Below, one piece after another: positions 24,346 to 35,299 of a DNA stretch of 64,000 nucleotides. Numbering within the stretch: position 1 is the first letter of the stretch; each line of letters begins with the position of its first letter. Source of the stretch: Gloeopeniophorella convolvens. Taxonomy: Eukaryota > Basidiomycota > Agaricomycetes > Russulales. The notes under the pieces are model-generated. The model saw nothing but the letters and a program-made list of their open reading frames with translations. It was not told where the DNA came from and did not search any database. The position numbers were made by a program, and so were the translations under genes. Location of the stretch: NCBI GenBank assembly GCA_022496205.1, contig WTXD01000011.1:62001-126000 (forward strand), written 5' to 3'.

Positions 24346-26005
24346 TTACATCGAAACCGCGTCCTCGAATTTCGCTCGCGCCCTCCCTAGCGCCTTCTCA
24401 ATCTCTTCCTTCTTGAACTCCTCAAACGCACGCGACGATCGGAAGTCACCCCATCCGGGGAGTTCTTGCAAGACTTCCCACCATGCTGCAGCAAAAGGGT
24501 GGCCAGGTGCTCCTGCGTATCCCCAAGGCTTCGCTGTGTACGGCTGGACCCACGGGTTGAGAACGAGTTCGACGTCGGGGTTCGTTGGCCCTGTAAAATG
24601 GACGATAGCTGGGCGGCCTTTCATGTCCTCGAGCTGATGCTTGATGCGTTCGCGGTCCGGGCTTGAGTTCTCCACATACGTCCCTAACCCCTGCGCATTC
24701 CATCTGAGAGGAATCTCCTCCCAGTCGCCACGGAAATGCAAGTTCAGGGCGTCCTGGTCTGCAAAGTGCGCATGCTCCGCGCCTTTCGACAGCTCCTTCA
24801 GCTCTGGGAGGCGTCGCCTGATGCTGGTGAGATCCATGAGCAAGACACCGGCATTGAAATAACGCCCCTCGCCCACTTCCCCGTGCCCAGAGGGGTAACC
24901 AACATCCACTGCAGCGCCCAGTGCCTTGCCACGCAGGTCAGTATGCCACAGGCCTTGAATATTTTCGAGGATCAAAGTGTCGGCGTCGAGGTAGAGGACG
25001 CGTTCGGCGGGGACTGAAGAGATGAGGTCGACTTTGGCCCAGGTTGCACCCTTCGCCTGAGCGAGGTTGCCACCCGGTGGATCCAAAAAGGTAAGCGTGA
25101 AGTCCTCACGGGTGGGAATGGCATTGACGATGGAGCTCTTGTCCTTTTCGGAGAGGCCGCAGTCCAGAATGTAGACGGTGATTCTCCCCGCAGACACCGC
25201 CAACAAGCTGCGGATCGAAACCAGGAGAGGCATGACGTAGGACTTGTCAACCGCGTACGCCACATTGGCGCCGTATCCAAAGGCGTGGTCGATCTCCCCG
25301 CCTACCACCTCCCCTCTCACTAGGAAACCGATACGCATATCGGAGGTCTTCTGGATGATCATTTGGTATTGGTCAGCATCGGACAACTTGCGATATTCGC
25401 CTTCGTGAAGCGCAAGAAAGGCGTCGATCCCGCGCTTGGGGTGATGGCGGCTGTCCTTGGGCTGGGTTTCCCAGTCATAGTCGTCGAAGATGAAGATGGC
25501 TCCTTTCCTCCCCAAGCGCCACGCCAGTTCTCCGTCGAGGAAGGTGTCATCTGCTTCGTGCGACCCATCGACGTATACCCAGTCAAAACCAGGTTCTACG
25601 GCTGAAATCTCTTCGGCGAGGACTTCCATGAGTGCAGGAAAGCTGAATTGGTCCTTGATGCGGAAGCGTCCGCCTGTGAGGGTGAGGTTGTGGGTGATCT
25701 TGCTGTAACGTTCTCTCCCGGCTTGCGTACGCAAAAGGTCGAAATGGTCCACGCACACGATCTCGCCGTCGGCCTTGCAGAGCTCCGTTAGAAGGAAGAC
25801 GGCCGAGCGCCCCTCCCAAGAGCCTATCTCGAGAACGCGCGGAGCTTTGGATTCGACGAGGGGGAAGAAGGATCGCCACGTCTCAACATTGAACGTGAAC
25901 CAATCTTGGGTCGGCGTGAACAAAAATCCCTTGTTATCTGCGTTCTATACAGCTTCCGTTAGTAATCTCTCCTTGCTAACGAGCACAATCTGGTATACTG
26001 ACCAT
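24346..26005 (-). CDS. Fusion protein: class I methyltransferase + GT8-type glycosyltransferase
   Basis: 533 aa from exons 26005-26003 (the ATG alone) and 25944-24346. The single intron starts directly after the start codon (ATG then GTCAGT) and ends CTAAC...TATAG, leaving MNADNKGFLFTPTQDWF. Residues about 10-200 are a SAM-dependent methyltransferase: VLEIGSWEGRSA (38-49), DWVYVDGSHEAD (122-133), FDDYDWE (about 154). Residues about 215-500 are a GT8-like glycosyltransferase: ANVAYAVDKSYVMPLLVSIRSL, the metal-binding LYLDADT (318-324), YFNAGVLLM, HFADQDALN (394-402), VHFTG (about 449-453) and KPW. No signal peptide or membrane helix, so probably cytosolic. It may methylate a sugar and transfer one; substrates unknown. 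Divergent from the next sugar gene. Intron-poor, unlike its neighbours. Confidence 0.85.
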
Positions 26006-26729
26006 GGTGGCAGTGGGGCTACAGGTGGGGCTCAGGCTGTCGTGCAGGAAGGTTCGTCTTATTGTCACCCCCAGGGGCTCTCTATCTCCGTCGTCAACCA
26101 TAGGCTGCGACCCGTCTCTGGAAATCCCTTCATTCCTTCGTCTAGGCTCCTTGCAACCCACGGCTATCCCATGGACTTCGCCACTCTCAGATGATTCGTG
26201 CGCAGCACTTATCGCTCGCGTTGGGCGTAACGTTCCCTGAGGTGACGACACCTTCAGCCGCTATAACTGCAGTCCAAATACCCCTCTTGGCAGTAAAGAT
26301 GTCGAGAAGAATCAGAACCTAGGTTTTGGCGCCGAAATCACATCCGCAGTATCCTAGGCTTGCCCATTCGAGGACTGTCACAGCACTTCTTCGAACGAGT
26401 ACCTTGTCCCGGCCCCTACGCATGGGAGTGCGTGACCCCTTCAGTCACCGACATGCGTCCGTTGGCTGTCGACGATGTCAAACATGACATCGATCCACAG
26501 TCCCTCCTCTGCCTCGCGGTGTCGGCCAACAGTTCTCGTAGCACACGTTGCGCTCCGCAGCAACCTTGCGCTTGCGCTTGCCTCATACGAGTTCGCCGCC
26601 GGCCCTTGACGATGATACCCAAATCGGATGCAGATAACGCACCGGTGGCGCTTCCTGCTAATAACACGATTTCTCTCGTTTAAAGGCTGCCCGAGCGGAC
26701 AATCAGCATCACCTGCGCTATTATACGCT
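26006..26729. promoter_or_regulatory. Shared divergent promoter of two sugar genes
   Basis: 724 bases lie between the start codons of the methyltransferase-GT8 gene (minus) and the epimerase-GT2 gene (plus). No other gene is seen here, so both promoters must be inside. Co-regulation is inferred from arrangement only; I see no named operator. Confidence 0.6.
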
Positions 26730-29700
26730 ATGCACAGCAACGCAGAGCTCTTTGTTGTCACCGGAGGCAACGGCTTCATTGTGAGTTTCTCCCCCACCGC
26801 GGCGCCCTGTCTATCCTCATGCGTATACGCCGTCAGGGATCTCACGTCGCCGCCAAGCTTCGTGAAAGGGGCCACCGAGTCCGCATCGTCGACATAGCCG
26901 AATGCTCGTCCTTCACTTCCGCTATCTGCGATGAACAGATCATTGGCAATTTATGCGACCCAGCCGTTTGCGAACGCGCTGTGCGCGGAGCGCATACCGT
27001 CCTTCACTTTGCCGCCGCAATGGGTGGAATGGGCACCATTCATGCATCCAACGACGACATCATTTACGATACCAATCACCGCATGACTCAAAATATCCTC
27101 TCGGCGTCCCGCAACGCTGGTGTGAAGCGCTTCTTCTACGCTTCCTCGGCCTGTGTCTATCCCGAATGCCTCCAGACGGATACTTCCAGAGACCTCGCTC
27201 TTTCTGAAGACGACGTGTGGAAGCATATGCCACCCACCTCCCAGGGCCTTTACGGCCTTGAAAAACTTCATTCGGAGAACCTCCTCCATCAATACAAGTC
27301 GGACATGCAGGTTCGCATTGCTCGGTTTCACAACGTCTATGGTCCCAGAGGCGCTTGGGCCAATGGGCGGGAGAAAGCACCAGCAGCACTCATTCGCAAG
27401 GCGTTGGCGTCGAAGTTCCTCGAGGACACTCCCCCGACGATGGAAATATGGGGCGACGGGACCCAACGGCGCAGCTTCCTCTTCATCGACGATGCCGTGG
27501 ATGCAATCCTCCTCCTCCTCGACTCCAGTTGCAGCGACGCGCTCAACATCGGCTCCGATCAGTCCATCACTGTCCTTGACTTGGCTGACCTGGCCGCAAA
27601 GGCCGCCGGCCTGCAGGAGTCCAGCGTGGACCTCCGCTTCGATGCCTCCAGGCCTATCGGCGTTGGTTCTCGAAACTCGGACAACACGCGCGTCAAGGAG
27701 GTCCTCGGCTGGTCACCGAGGGTCTCTCTAGAGCAAGGCGTCCACCGGACCACGGGGTGGATCAAAGAGGAGATGGAACGGATGGCCAAGGAAGCTGGCA
27801 ACTCATTCAAGCGCACAGTCTTCTTGCAGAGCCTGCAGTGCAGTCAGTTGTTGAATCTAAAGGACGAGTCTATCGTCTTTGCTATACTCCTTCCTATCAC
27901 ATCCCGAGGTACCAGCGACCCGAGCGACTGCCTGAAGAACCTCAGGGTATTTGCCAAGTCCTTAAGCGATACAACCTGGCGCGACAGGAATCAAGTCGGC
28001 AGTGTGCTCTATCACGCACGAATCTACCTCGCCATAGACGAGGACGACCCGTTGTTGTCTCCCGATGCAGAAGCGGCTTGCCACGTTCTCCGTGACGAAG
28101 GAGTATCCGACATCGTCGTCCAGTCGTGCAATTTCCCCAAGGGTCACGTCTGCAAGCTTTGGAAGGCCACTGCCCGCCGTGCGTGGGAGGACAACTGCGA
28201 CTACTTCGTTCTCCTGGGCGATGATGTTGTCTTGCTCGACGAAGGGTGGATGCGGAAGGCTGCCACTGCGTTTACCTCCCTGGCAAAGCAAGAAGGCGTG
28301 CCGCGTGGTTTCGGCTGCGTCGCGTTCACCGACACCTCCTTCCCTGGAATGCCCACCTTTCCCATCGTTCATCGCACGCACCTCGACATCTTTGGTGGAG
28401 ACGTCATACCGGACAGCTTCATTAATCAAGACGGCGATCCTTACATATACCAGCTGTATCGGCGCTGGGGCTGCTCCCAGATGTATGGCTCGCGCATCCG
28501 CAACAACCTGGGTGGCAGCGACGACGCGCGGTACGAGAAGCTTCACGCCGTTGACTGGACCTTTGGACTCCTTGATGATTCCTGTGCAAAAGTTGAAGCC
28601 TGGCTTGCCGCAAGGTCTCCCTCCGCTCGGCGGAAGCTCACATTGGACATTGTCATCCCCAGCTACCGCGTCGACATGCGCTTCCTTGAGCCCATTCTCC
28701 AGTCGAAGTCGTCTCCGACTTGCGACGTCATGTTTATCATCATCGTCGATCACCCGAACGCTCCCGGTCTAAGTACCCTTCAGCACCGGCATGGACATCG
28801 TGCAGATGTCCGCATTCGCGTCAACAGTAAGAATGCCGGTGCCTCCGCCTCTCGCAATCGTGGCTTGGACGAATCAGCAGGCGAATGGGTCCACTTCTTG
28901 GACGACGACGTTTCACCTTCCCCGTGTCTGCTCGAGGAAGTCGAGAAAGCCATTCGTGCCCATCCTGACGCAGCTGGGTTCGCGGGCAACGCCATCTTTC
29001 CCGTTGCTAGCACCATCTTCACCACTGCCGTGCACCTTGCGGGTGTCACATACTTCTGGGATATTGCGTCCAAGATAGACATGGATATCCCATGGGGCGT
29101 TACGGCAAACCTCATCGCAAGGCGCAACGTGCGCGACGGCGTGCGCTTCGACTTGCGTTTTCCCAAGACCGGTGGCGGGGAAGACATCGATTTCTGCCGG
29201 CGCAAACGCGCGCAGGCGAAGGAAGGCTTCCGTGCCGCGCCGAAGGCTGAGGTCACCCACCCGTACTGGAATAACGGGCGGCGTTCATACTGGCGTTTCT
29301 ACATGTGGGCCAAGGGCGACGGTGCTCTCATCAAGATGTACCCCGAATTGACGTATATCGATGGTGCGCCGAATAGCGCCGAACTCTTCCTCGTGTCTGC
29401 GGTCACCCTCTTTGCGGGCGTCGTGCGCATGAACTGGGGTCTGATCGCGCTCGGCGCACGTGCGATGGTGGCCGTCATGCTGGCCAACGTCTTGCATGAC
29501 CTTTACCGACACCTGCTACGCGATGCCGCGCGTACGCGTGACCTGCGGTCCACGCTCGCCGGGCCACGATGGGTTATGGCAGTCATAGAGAGTACGTTTC
29601 TCAGAGTTTTCAGCGAATGGGGCCGCACATACGGACTGCTGGAGCGTGGCGAGTTTGGGTTGCTGGGCCGCCGATTCGATTGGTTCGCGGGGAGATGGGG

Positions 29701-29788
29701 GACGGGGCCGATGGATGAAGAAAGGATGAATTCTCGCCAGAGAATGGTCTTGGTTACCGCAGTGTTTGCTATCTTGTTTCGTATGTAA
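26730..29788 (+). CDS. Three-part fusion: GDP-mannose 3,5-epimerase-like + GT-A-like domain + GT2 glycosyltransferase
   Basis: 1000 aa from exons 26730-26780 and 26837-29788. Residues 8-330 are an NAD-dependent extended SDR close to plant GDP-mannose 3,5-epimerase: TGGNGFIGSHVA, AAAMGGMGTIH (about 76-86), FFYASSACVYPE, YGLEK (about 156-160), RFHNVYGPRGAWANGREKAP, GDGTQRRSFLFIDD, NIGSD. Residues about 362-605 form a second domain with AILLPITSRG, IDEDDPLL, YFVLLGDDVVLLDEGW (477-492 region) and CSQMYGSRIRNN; it looks like a GT-A fold but I cannot name its family. Residues about 618-850 are a GT2: DIVIPSYR, NAGASASRNRG, HFLDDDVSPS (705-709 core), GGGEDIDFC. Two hydrophobic segments follow (about 865-910). 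Likely makes an epimerised GDP-sugar and uses it. Start chosen because it supplies the first Rossmann glycines. Confidence 0.88.
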
Positions 29789-30023
29789 GGGATGTGCTGA
29801 TAGAACACGGTGATTCGTGATTGTGTCCAATATATTGCATGTGTTGAATGTTGCAGTTGTAACTACGTAAGAAAAGGGAAGGAGGCAAGCACGCCAAGAG
29901 CTTCAGACCGGGAATTATTTCGTTTTTGGAAAAAGTCAAATCACTTTTAGACTCGAACGCGTCCTTGTTGCTCGCCTGCTCATTATCACCCCTTCTCTCC
30001 TTCCCTCCACCACCCCTTTTTCA

Positions 30024-32026
30024 ATGGCACCCGTCAACGTCAAGCGAATCTGCTGCAGTCAGTACCCACTCTCTTCGTTCCGCATATCGTCTGACCGTCT
30101 CTTGCAGTTGGTGCTGGCTACGTTGGTCAGTCTGTTATGCGGCATGCCCCGGGCGTAACACGCGATCTCACCTCGTTTTGCAGGCGGCCCAACCTGCGCC
30201 GTCATTGCCCTCAAGTGTCCAAACATCATCGTCACCATTGTTGATCTCAACCAAGCTCGCATCGATGCCTGGAACAGCGCCGATTACAATCTGCCCATCT
30301 ACGAACCCGACCTCGTCGACGTCGTCAAGCAGGCCCGTGGCCGCAACCTCTTCTTCTCCACCGACATCGACCGCTCTATCCAGGAGGCCGACCTTATTTT
30401 CGTCAGTGTCAACACCCCCACGAAGAAGAGTGGTGTCGGTGCCGGCTTTGCTGCTGATCTCAAGTATGTCCTTCCCGCATAACCCCGCCCTCTTGCATTT
30501 TTTTGCGCCACCTTTCGCGTCTTCATGCTTCCCGTCATGAGCGGTGACATGTGCCCGTCTGCGAAACCCGCCGCTGTGCAGCGTTTCATTGCCGCCGCTT
30601 CGATCATATAAAATTTATCGGCATCATGGCCTCCGAATGCGCAGAGGCTGGCTGGACCCACTCTAGAGCGCTTTCCTCTCTTTTCGAGGACTAGCATCGC
30701 GACCGTACATCGATCACATTTGCTGACTCTATGCCGTAATCTTCTGCAGCTATGTCGAATCTGCCACACGCCGCATTGCCGCCGTCGCGACAGCATCCAA
30801 GATTGTCGTTGAGAAGTCGACCGTGCCCATGCGCACCGCCGAGTCTATGCGCACCATCCTTGAGGCCAACTCGAAACCAGGCCTCCGCTTCGACATTCTC
30901 TCCAACCCCGAATTCCTCGCTGAGGGCACCGCGATCAGTGATCTATTCGCCCCCGACCGCGTCTTGATTGGGTCCCTTCAAACACCTGAGGGCAAGAGCG
31001 CGTGTCAATCATTGGCGAATGTTTACGCCAACTGGGTACCGTCAGTATCTCTTCTATCTTTGTGCCGCGGCATCGCGTCTGACCTTTGTATTTCTACTTG
31101 ATAGCACTGATCGCATCCTGACGGTTGGCCTTTGGTCTTCCGAGCTCTCGAAGCTCGCTGCCAACGCGATGCTCGCGCAGCGCATCTCGTCGATCAACGC
31201 CCTCTCTGCCATCTGCGAGGCAACGGGCGCGAACATCGATGAGGTCGCGCACGCCGTCGGCAAGGACTCCCGTGTCGGGTCCAAGTTCCTGCGCGCATCA
31301 GTCGGCTTCGGCGGTTCGTGTTTCCAGAAGGATATCCTCAACCTCGTGTATCTCTCGGAAAGCTTGCACCTCCCTGAGGTCGCCGCGTACTGGCGCCAGG
31401 TCGTCACCTTGAATGAGTATCAGAAACGCCGTTTCTCGAAGCGCGTCGTTGACACGCTCTTCAACACCATCACGAACAAGGTATGCCTTCTTCCCTTCCC
31501 TTCCATCCCATATTGGGCATCCCTTGTTGACACGCTGCGTCATGGCAGAACATTGCCATTCTTGGTTTCGCATTCAAGGCAGACACTGGCGATACCCGCG
31601 AGTCGCCCGCCATCACCCTCGTGCGGGACTTCCTCTCGGAGCGTGCACACGTCACAATCTACGACCCTCAAGTCGAAGAGTCGCAGGTCTGGTATGACCT
31701 CGGAGAGGCCATCCCTGAGACCCCGATCGAACAGAGTATGTGTCGCCCTGCCCTCTCCATTCTTCCCCCACTGACGGTACTGCTTCATGTCTCCAGTCAA
31801 AAAACAGGTGACGATCGCCAAGTCAGCACTCTCGGCGGCGCAGAACAGCGAGGCCGTAGTCATCGCGACCGAGTGGAAGGAGTTCCGCGACATCAACTGG
31901 AGCGCAGTATACGAGACGATGAACAAGCCCGCCTTCGTCTTCGATGGTCGCATGATCCTCGATGGCGATGCGCTGCGCAAGATCGGCTTCAAGGTGATGA
32001 CAATCGGCCGGGGCGACAAGTTCTAG
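30024..32026 (+). CDS. UGD1: UDP-glucose 6-dehydrogenase
   Basis: Oxidises UDP-glucose to UDP-glucuronate with two NAD; this feeds UDP-xylose and glucuronic-acid-containing glycans. Exons 30024-30057, 30108-30125, 30184-30463, 30750-31040, 31105-31480, 31549-31735 and 31797-32026 give 471 aa, the family length. Seen: [83 protein letters not shown] (catalytic Cys), [20 protein letters not shown] and FDGR. The match is end to end. The third intron, 286 nt, is about five times longer than the others. It lies 235 bp downstream of the epimerase-GT2 fusion on the same strand. Confidence 0.95.
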
Positions 32027-32572
32027 AGCGCGCTCGTGGACATCGGTCGCTTTGCTCGGACATGGACGCTCCCTTTAGCTTCGCTAGAGACTTGCATAGC
32101 TCAATCCGATTCGCTTTAATGGACACCACGCAGATGTGCCATTCTTCTCTCGTCTCTAGAAGACAAATGTGAAAAGACAGGGTCGATAGCTAACTACACA
32201 TACATACTACTCTTACAACTAGAGGCATTAGCGGCAGATCTGTATTCTCTGGGCGGTGTGCCTGGCATATACCATACTTTCACTGTTCGTCGATGTGTAA
32301 GCATTCTGAAGCATTCGTGTGAAAACCGTTGTTTCTTCGACTCGAACAATGCAGAACACGAACTCGCTGCCTAGATAACGGCGGGCAAAGTCCAGTGACT
32401 GAGCTCCAACTCTATGAAGGCTGTATGATTGTTCCGTCTAAGAAATTATTAACATGATAAATAGTCACAGGGTCAGAACTAGCGTGCACGCGACAGCAAT
32501 CAGATAAGTCATGGTATCATTGCGAAGCAGCGCACAGTGGGGGAGTTTGGTAAAGACTGTCTCTGGGTGTAT
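32027..32572. other. Convergent spacer between UGD1 and LCB2
   Basis: 546 bases between two convergent stop codons; AT-richer than the genes, as expected for two 3' ends. No gene seen. Confidence 0.55.
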
Positions 32573-34730
32573 CTAGTCCTCATTAGGCATGTTCACAAGC
32601 TCGACCGCGTTGTCCATGATCCGCTGGAGTGGCCACCGTTCGCCGATGCGGTGTTTGAGGTCGAGCGCGTCACCGATTTCGTCGCAGGCACGCAGCACCG
32701 TGTCGATGTCGTCCTTTGTGTGCGCGGCGCTGAGGCAGAAGCGCACGCGCGAAGTCACGAGCGGCGTCGCGGGGTACGCAACGACAACGATGACGATCGG
32801 CGTCTTGCGCGCGCGCATCATGCGGTGGAACACGCTCATCTTGCCCGTGTTAAAGATGAGCAGTGGCACAATCGGCGAGTCGGTGTGACCGTAGATGATG
32901 AAACCGAGCTTGGCGAGACCGCGGGAGAGGTAGCGCGAGTTGAACGCGAGGCGGCGGAGACGCATGCGACCTTCCGAGCCGTCGCGCAGGGAGGCCGGGA
33001 GATCCATCCATGTCGGGAGCTGGGACGGGTGAGCTGGACCAGGGTGTTGCTGGGCGACTTCCAAGGCAGAGGTGGTGGGAGCGGTGACGCCCATGATGCT
33101 GGCCATGCTAGCCAAAACTTGCACGACAACAGGTGGTGTCATGGACTCCGCGTACACGCCACCATGTCCGCGCAGGCGCAGTCTATTGATGAGGGCCTTT
33201 GATCCTGCGACATATCCGCCAGCGGCGCCGAACGACTTGGTGAAGGTGCCCATGTGGACATCAATCGACCGGGGGTTCACGCCAAAGTAGTCCGCGACAC
33301 CACGACCGTGGGGACCCAAAGCACCGATCGAGTGTGCCTCGTCAATGAATAGATAAAACTGTATCTGACGTCAAGCCTTGATCGCGTAGAAGGCGAATGA
33401 GACGTACCTTGTACTTCTTCTTAAGCTCCAAAATGGCAGGCAAATTTACCAATGTGCCCTCCATACTGTATAGACCCTCCACGATAATCAAAATCTTTTT
33501 CCATGGCCGATGAGTCTTGGGCTGGCCCTGGCTGATGACCTCCCGTAGCAGTGACTCGAGCGATTCCATGTTGTTGTGCTTGAACATCCGAACGTTCGCA
33601 CCGCTAAGGCGAGCACCATACCGGATTGATGCGTGGTTCAGTTCGTCCGAGATGAGCAGGCAGCCCTTGCTGACCAGCGCAGGAATAATTGTCGAGTTGG
33701 TGGCGAAGCCCATAGATGAGATGAGAGAATCCTCTTGCCCAACGAAACGAGCAACGAGTGCCTCGGCGGTCATGTGGAGCTCAGAGGAACCGCCCTCGAG
33801 ACGGGCACCACACGTGGAGACGCCGAAACGACGCAGACCTTCTTCAACCGCATCGGCACATCCACCTTGGGCTTGAGCGAAGCCAAGGTAATTGTAAGAA
33901 GAGATGTTGAGCCCACGGGTGGTCGTTCCTGTGAGTGTGAAGGTGTGGTTGTAGTCCGTGGACTCGCGGTCCAGAAGCGTGATCGTCCGCCCAGGAACAC
34001 CAGTGACGGGTGCAGAGAAACAATCATCGAGGCGCGTCTTCAGCCGTCGGGTGTAGAAGGAATCAAAATCCGAGTTGAGAGGGGCATAACCCTATGTAAA
34101 GGAAGCGGGTGAGCGGTGGTGTCACGAGTTGAAAAGAAGCGAGGGCCGAGCCGGAAATGGCCAGCGCCTGTAAGACGGCAACCGCGAAAGAAAGAATCAA
34201 GAACTCACATCGAAAGGGAGGAGATGGCGGTAGAACGAGGGATGGAGACGCTTTCCGAAGAAGTCACGAACATGACCCAAACAGATGAGGATGAGGTAGC
34301 CCATGTATGTGGTTAGGACAATGTAGTAAGGGGGGTCTTGCTCGTCATGGTTCTTGAGCTGTGAACCCTGGCTGTGGGCCGAAGTGTATCTGTAGTCATC
34401 GTTGGCGCAGAAGCCGAACTGGAGATGATCGGCAGCGACAACGTGCTCTGAGGTCGGAGGGGTGGCAGGGTAGGCAAGACCATCCGTATTATTATAGGAG
34501 GCTTCGTTGAGGACCGTGTCCTCGGACGAGGCCGTGACGGAGGAAGAAAGGGAGAGTGCTGGAGTAGAGACGGAGCTTGCTGTATCCCGGACTCTAGAGC
34601 GAGAGTCGGCCTCTGAAAGAGCGGTGAGGTAGGATTGCGCAGATCTCATGGCAGGGTTAGAGGAAGAAGAGCGTTTCTTGAAAATAGACCCCTGGCGAGG
34701 AATAGAGGTGAGGGCAATGGGCGAGGGCAT
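32573..34730 (-). CDS. LCB2: Serine palmitoyltransferase subunit 2
   Basis: PLP-dependent condensation of serine with palmitoyl-CoA, first step of sphingolipid synthesis, in the ER membrane with Lcb1. Exons 34730-34209, 34091-33408 and 33358-32573 give 663 aa. About 105 Ser-rich N-terminal residues precede the PPYYIVLTTYMGYLILICLGHVRDFFGKR membrane/family segment. Then come YNYLGFA, CADAVEE, GSSELHMTAEALVARF, SMGFATNS, DELNHASIRYGARLSGA, VEGLYSMEG, FIDEAHSIGALGPHGRG and the PLP-lysine loop GTFTKSFGAAGGYVAG. The start at 34730 is the first in-frame ATG. The frame stays open upstream for about 31 more codons, including a run of four Asp, without an ATG, so an extra 5' exon is possible. Confidence 0.93.
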
Positions 34731-34946
34731 AGCGGGTTGTCCGTCCGCGGGCACAGACGCGTAGGCTTGATCGTCGTCGTCAACGGTGGAGACGACGGCG
34801 GTGAGCAGGACAGGGCCAACAATTCAGTAAATTTAAATAACCGCGTCTATCCGTGGGAATCCGTCGCCTTCCGCAGCCATTTCTATTAAGCAGTATTAAG
34901 CCCTCTCCACCCGGGCCGCGCCTCCCGCTCGAGCCTTGTCAGCGCC
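34731..34946. promoter_or_regulatory. Short divergent promoter of LCB2 and ISD11
   Basis: 216 bases separate the two start codons on opposite strands. An AT-rich patch (tcagtaaatttaaataacc) near 34824-34843 may serve either gene. If LCB2 has an extra 5' exon, part of this spacer is coding. Confidence 0.5.
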
Positions 34947-35299
34947 ATGTCGTCCGCTCCTCCGTCGGCCAAGTCCATCCTCCAGCTCTACTCATCTATG
35001 CTGAGGACCTCAAAGTCCTTCAGCTCGTATAATTTCCGCGAGTATTTCCTCCGCCGCACGAAGAGCACGTTCAGGGAGATCCAGGCAAGCCCCATACACC
35101 CCGCTGACTCATTCCCGTGTCTCATTTGCCGCCGCTTGAACAGAATGAGCAGGACCCAGCACGGGTTGCCGCTCTCTACAACGAAAGCGTGAAGGAACAC
35201 ACAGTTCTCAAGCGGAGCGCGATCGTCAACCAGCTCTACGGTGGCTGGACTCTGGCCGTCGAGAAGCAGAAGTTAAAGCGGGAGCGCAGTGACAGCTGA
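34947..35299 (+). CDS. ISD11: LYR-motif protein Isd11 (Fe-S cluster assembly)
   Basis: Small mitochondrial matrix protein that binds and stabilises the cysteine desulfurase Nfs1. Exons 34947-35084 and 35144-35299 give 97 aa, the family length. Seen: ILQLYSSMLRTSKSFSSYNFREYFLRRTKSTFREIQ (the LYR-type motif and YN-R-Y-RR-FR pattern) then NEQDPARVAALYNES and VNQLYGG. The intron starts GC, not GT (CAG|GCAAGC), and ends CAG; GC-AG introns with this donor are a known minor class. Divergent from LCB2. Confidence 0.9.
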
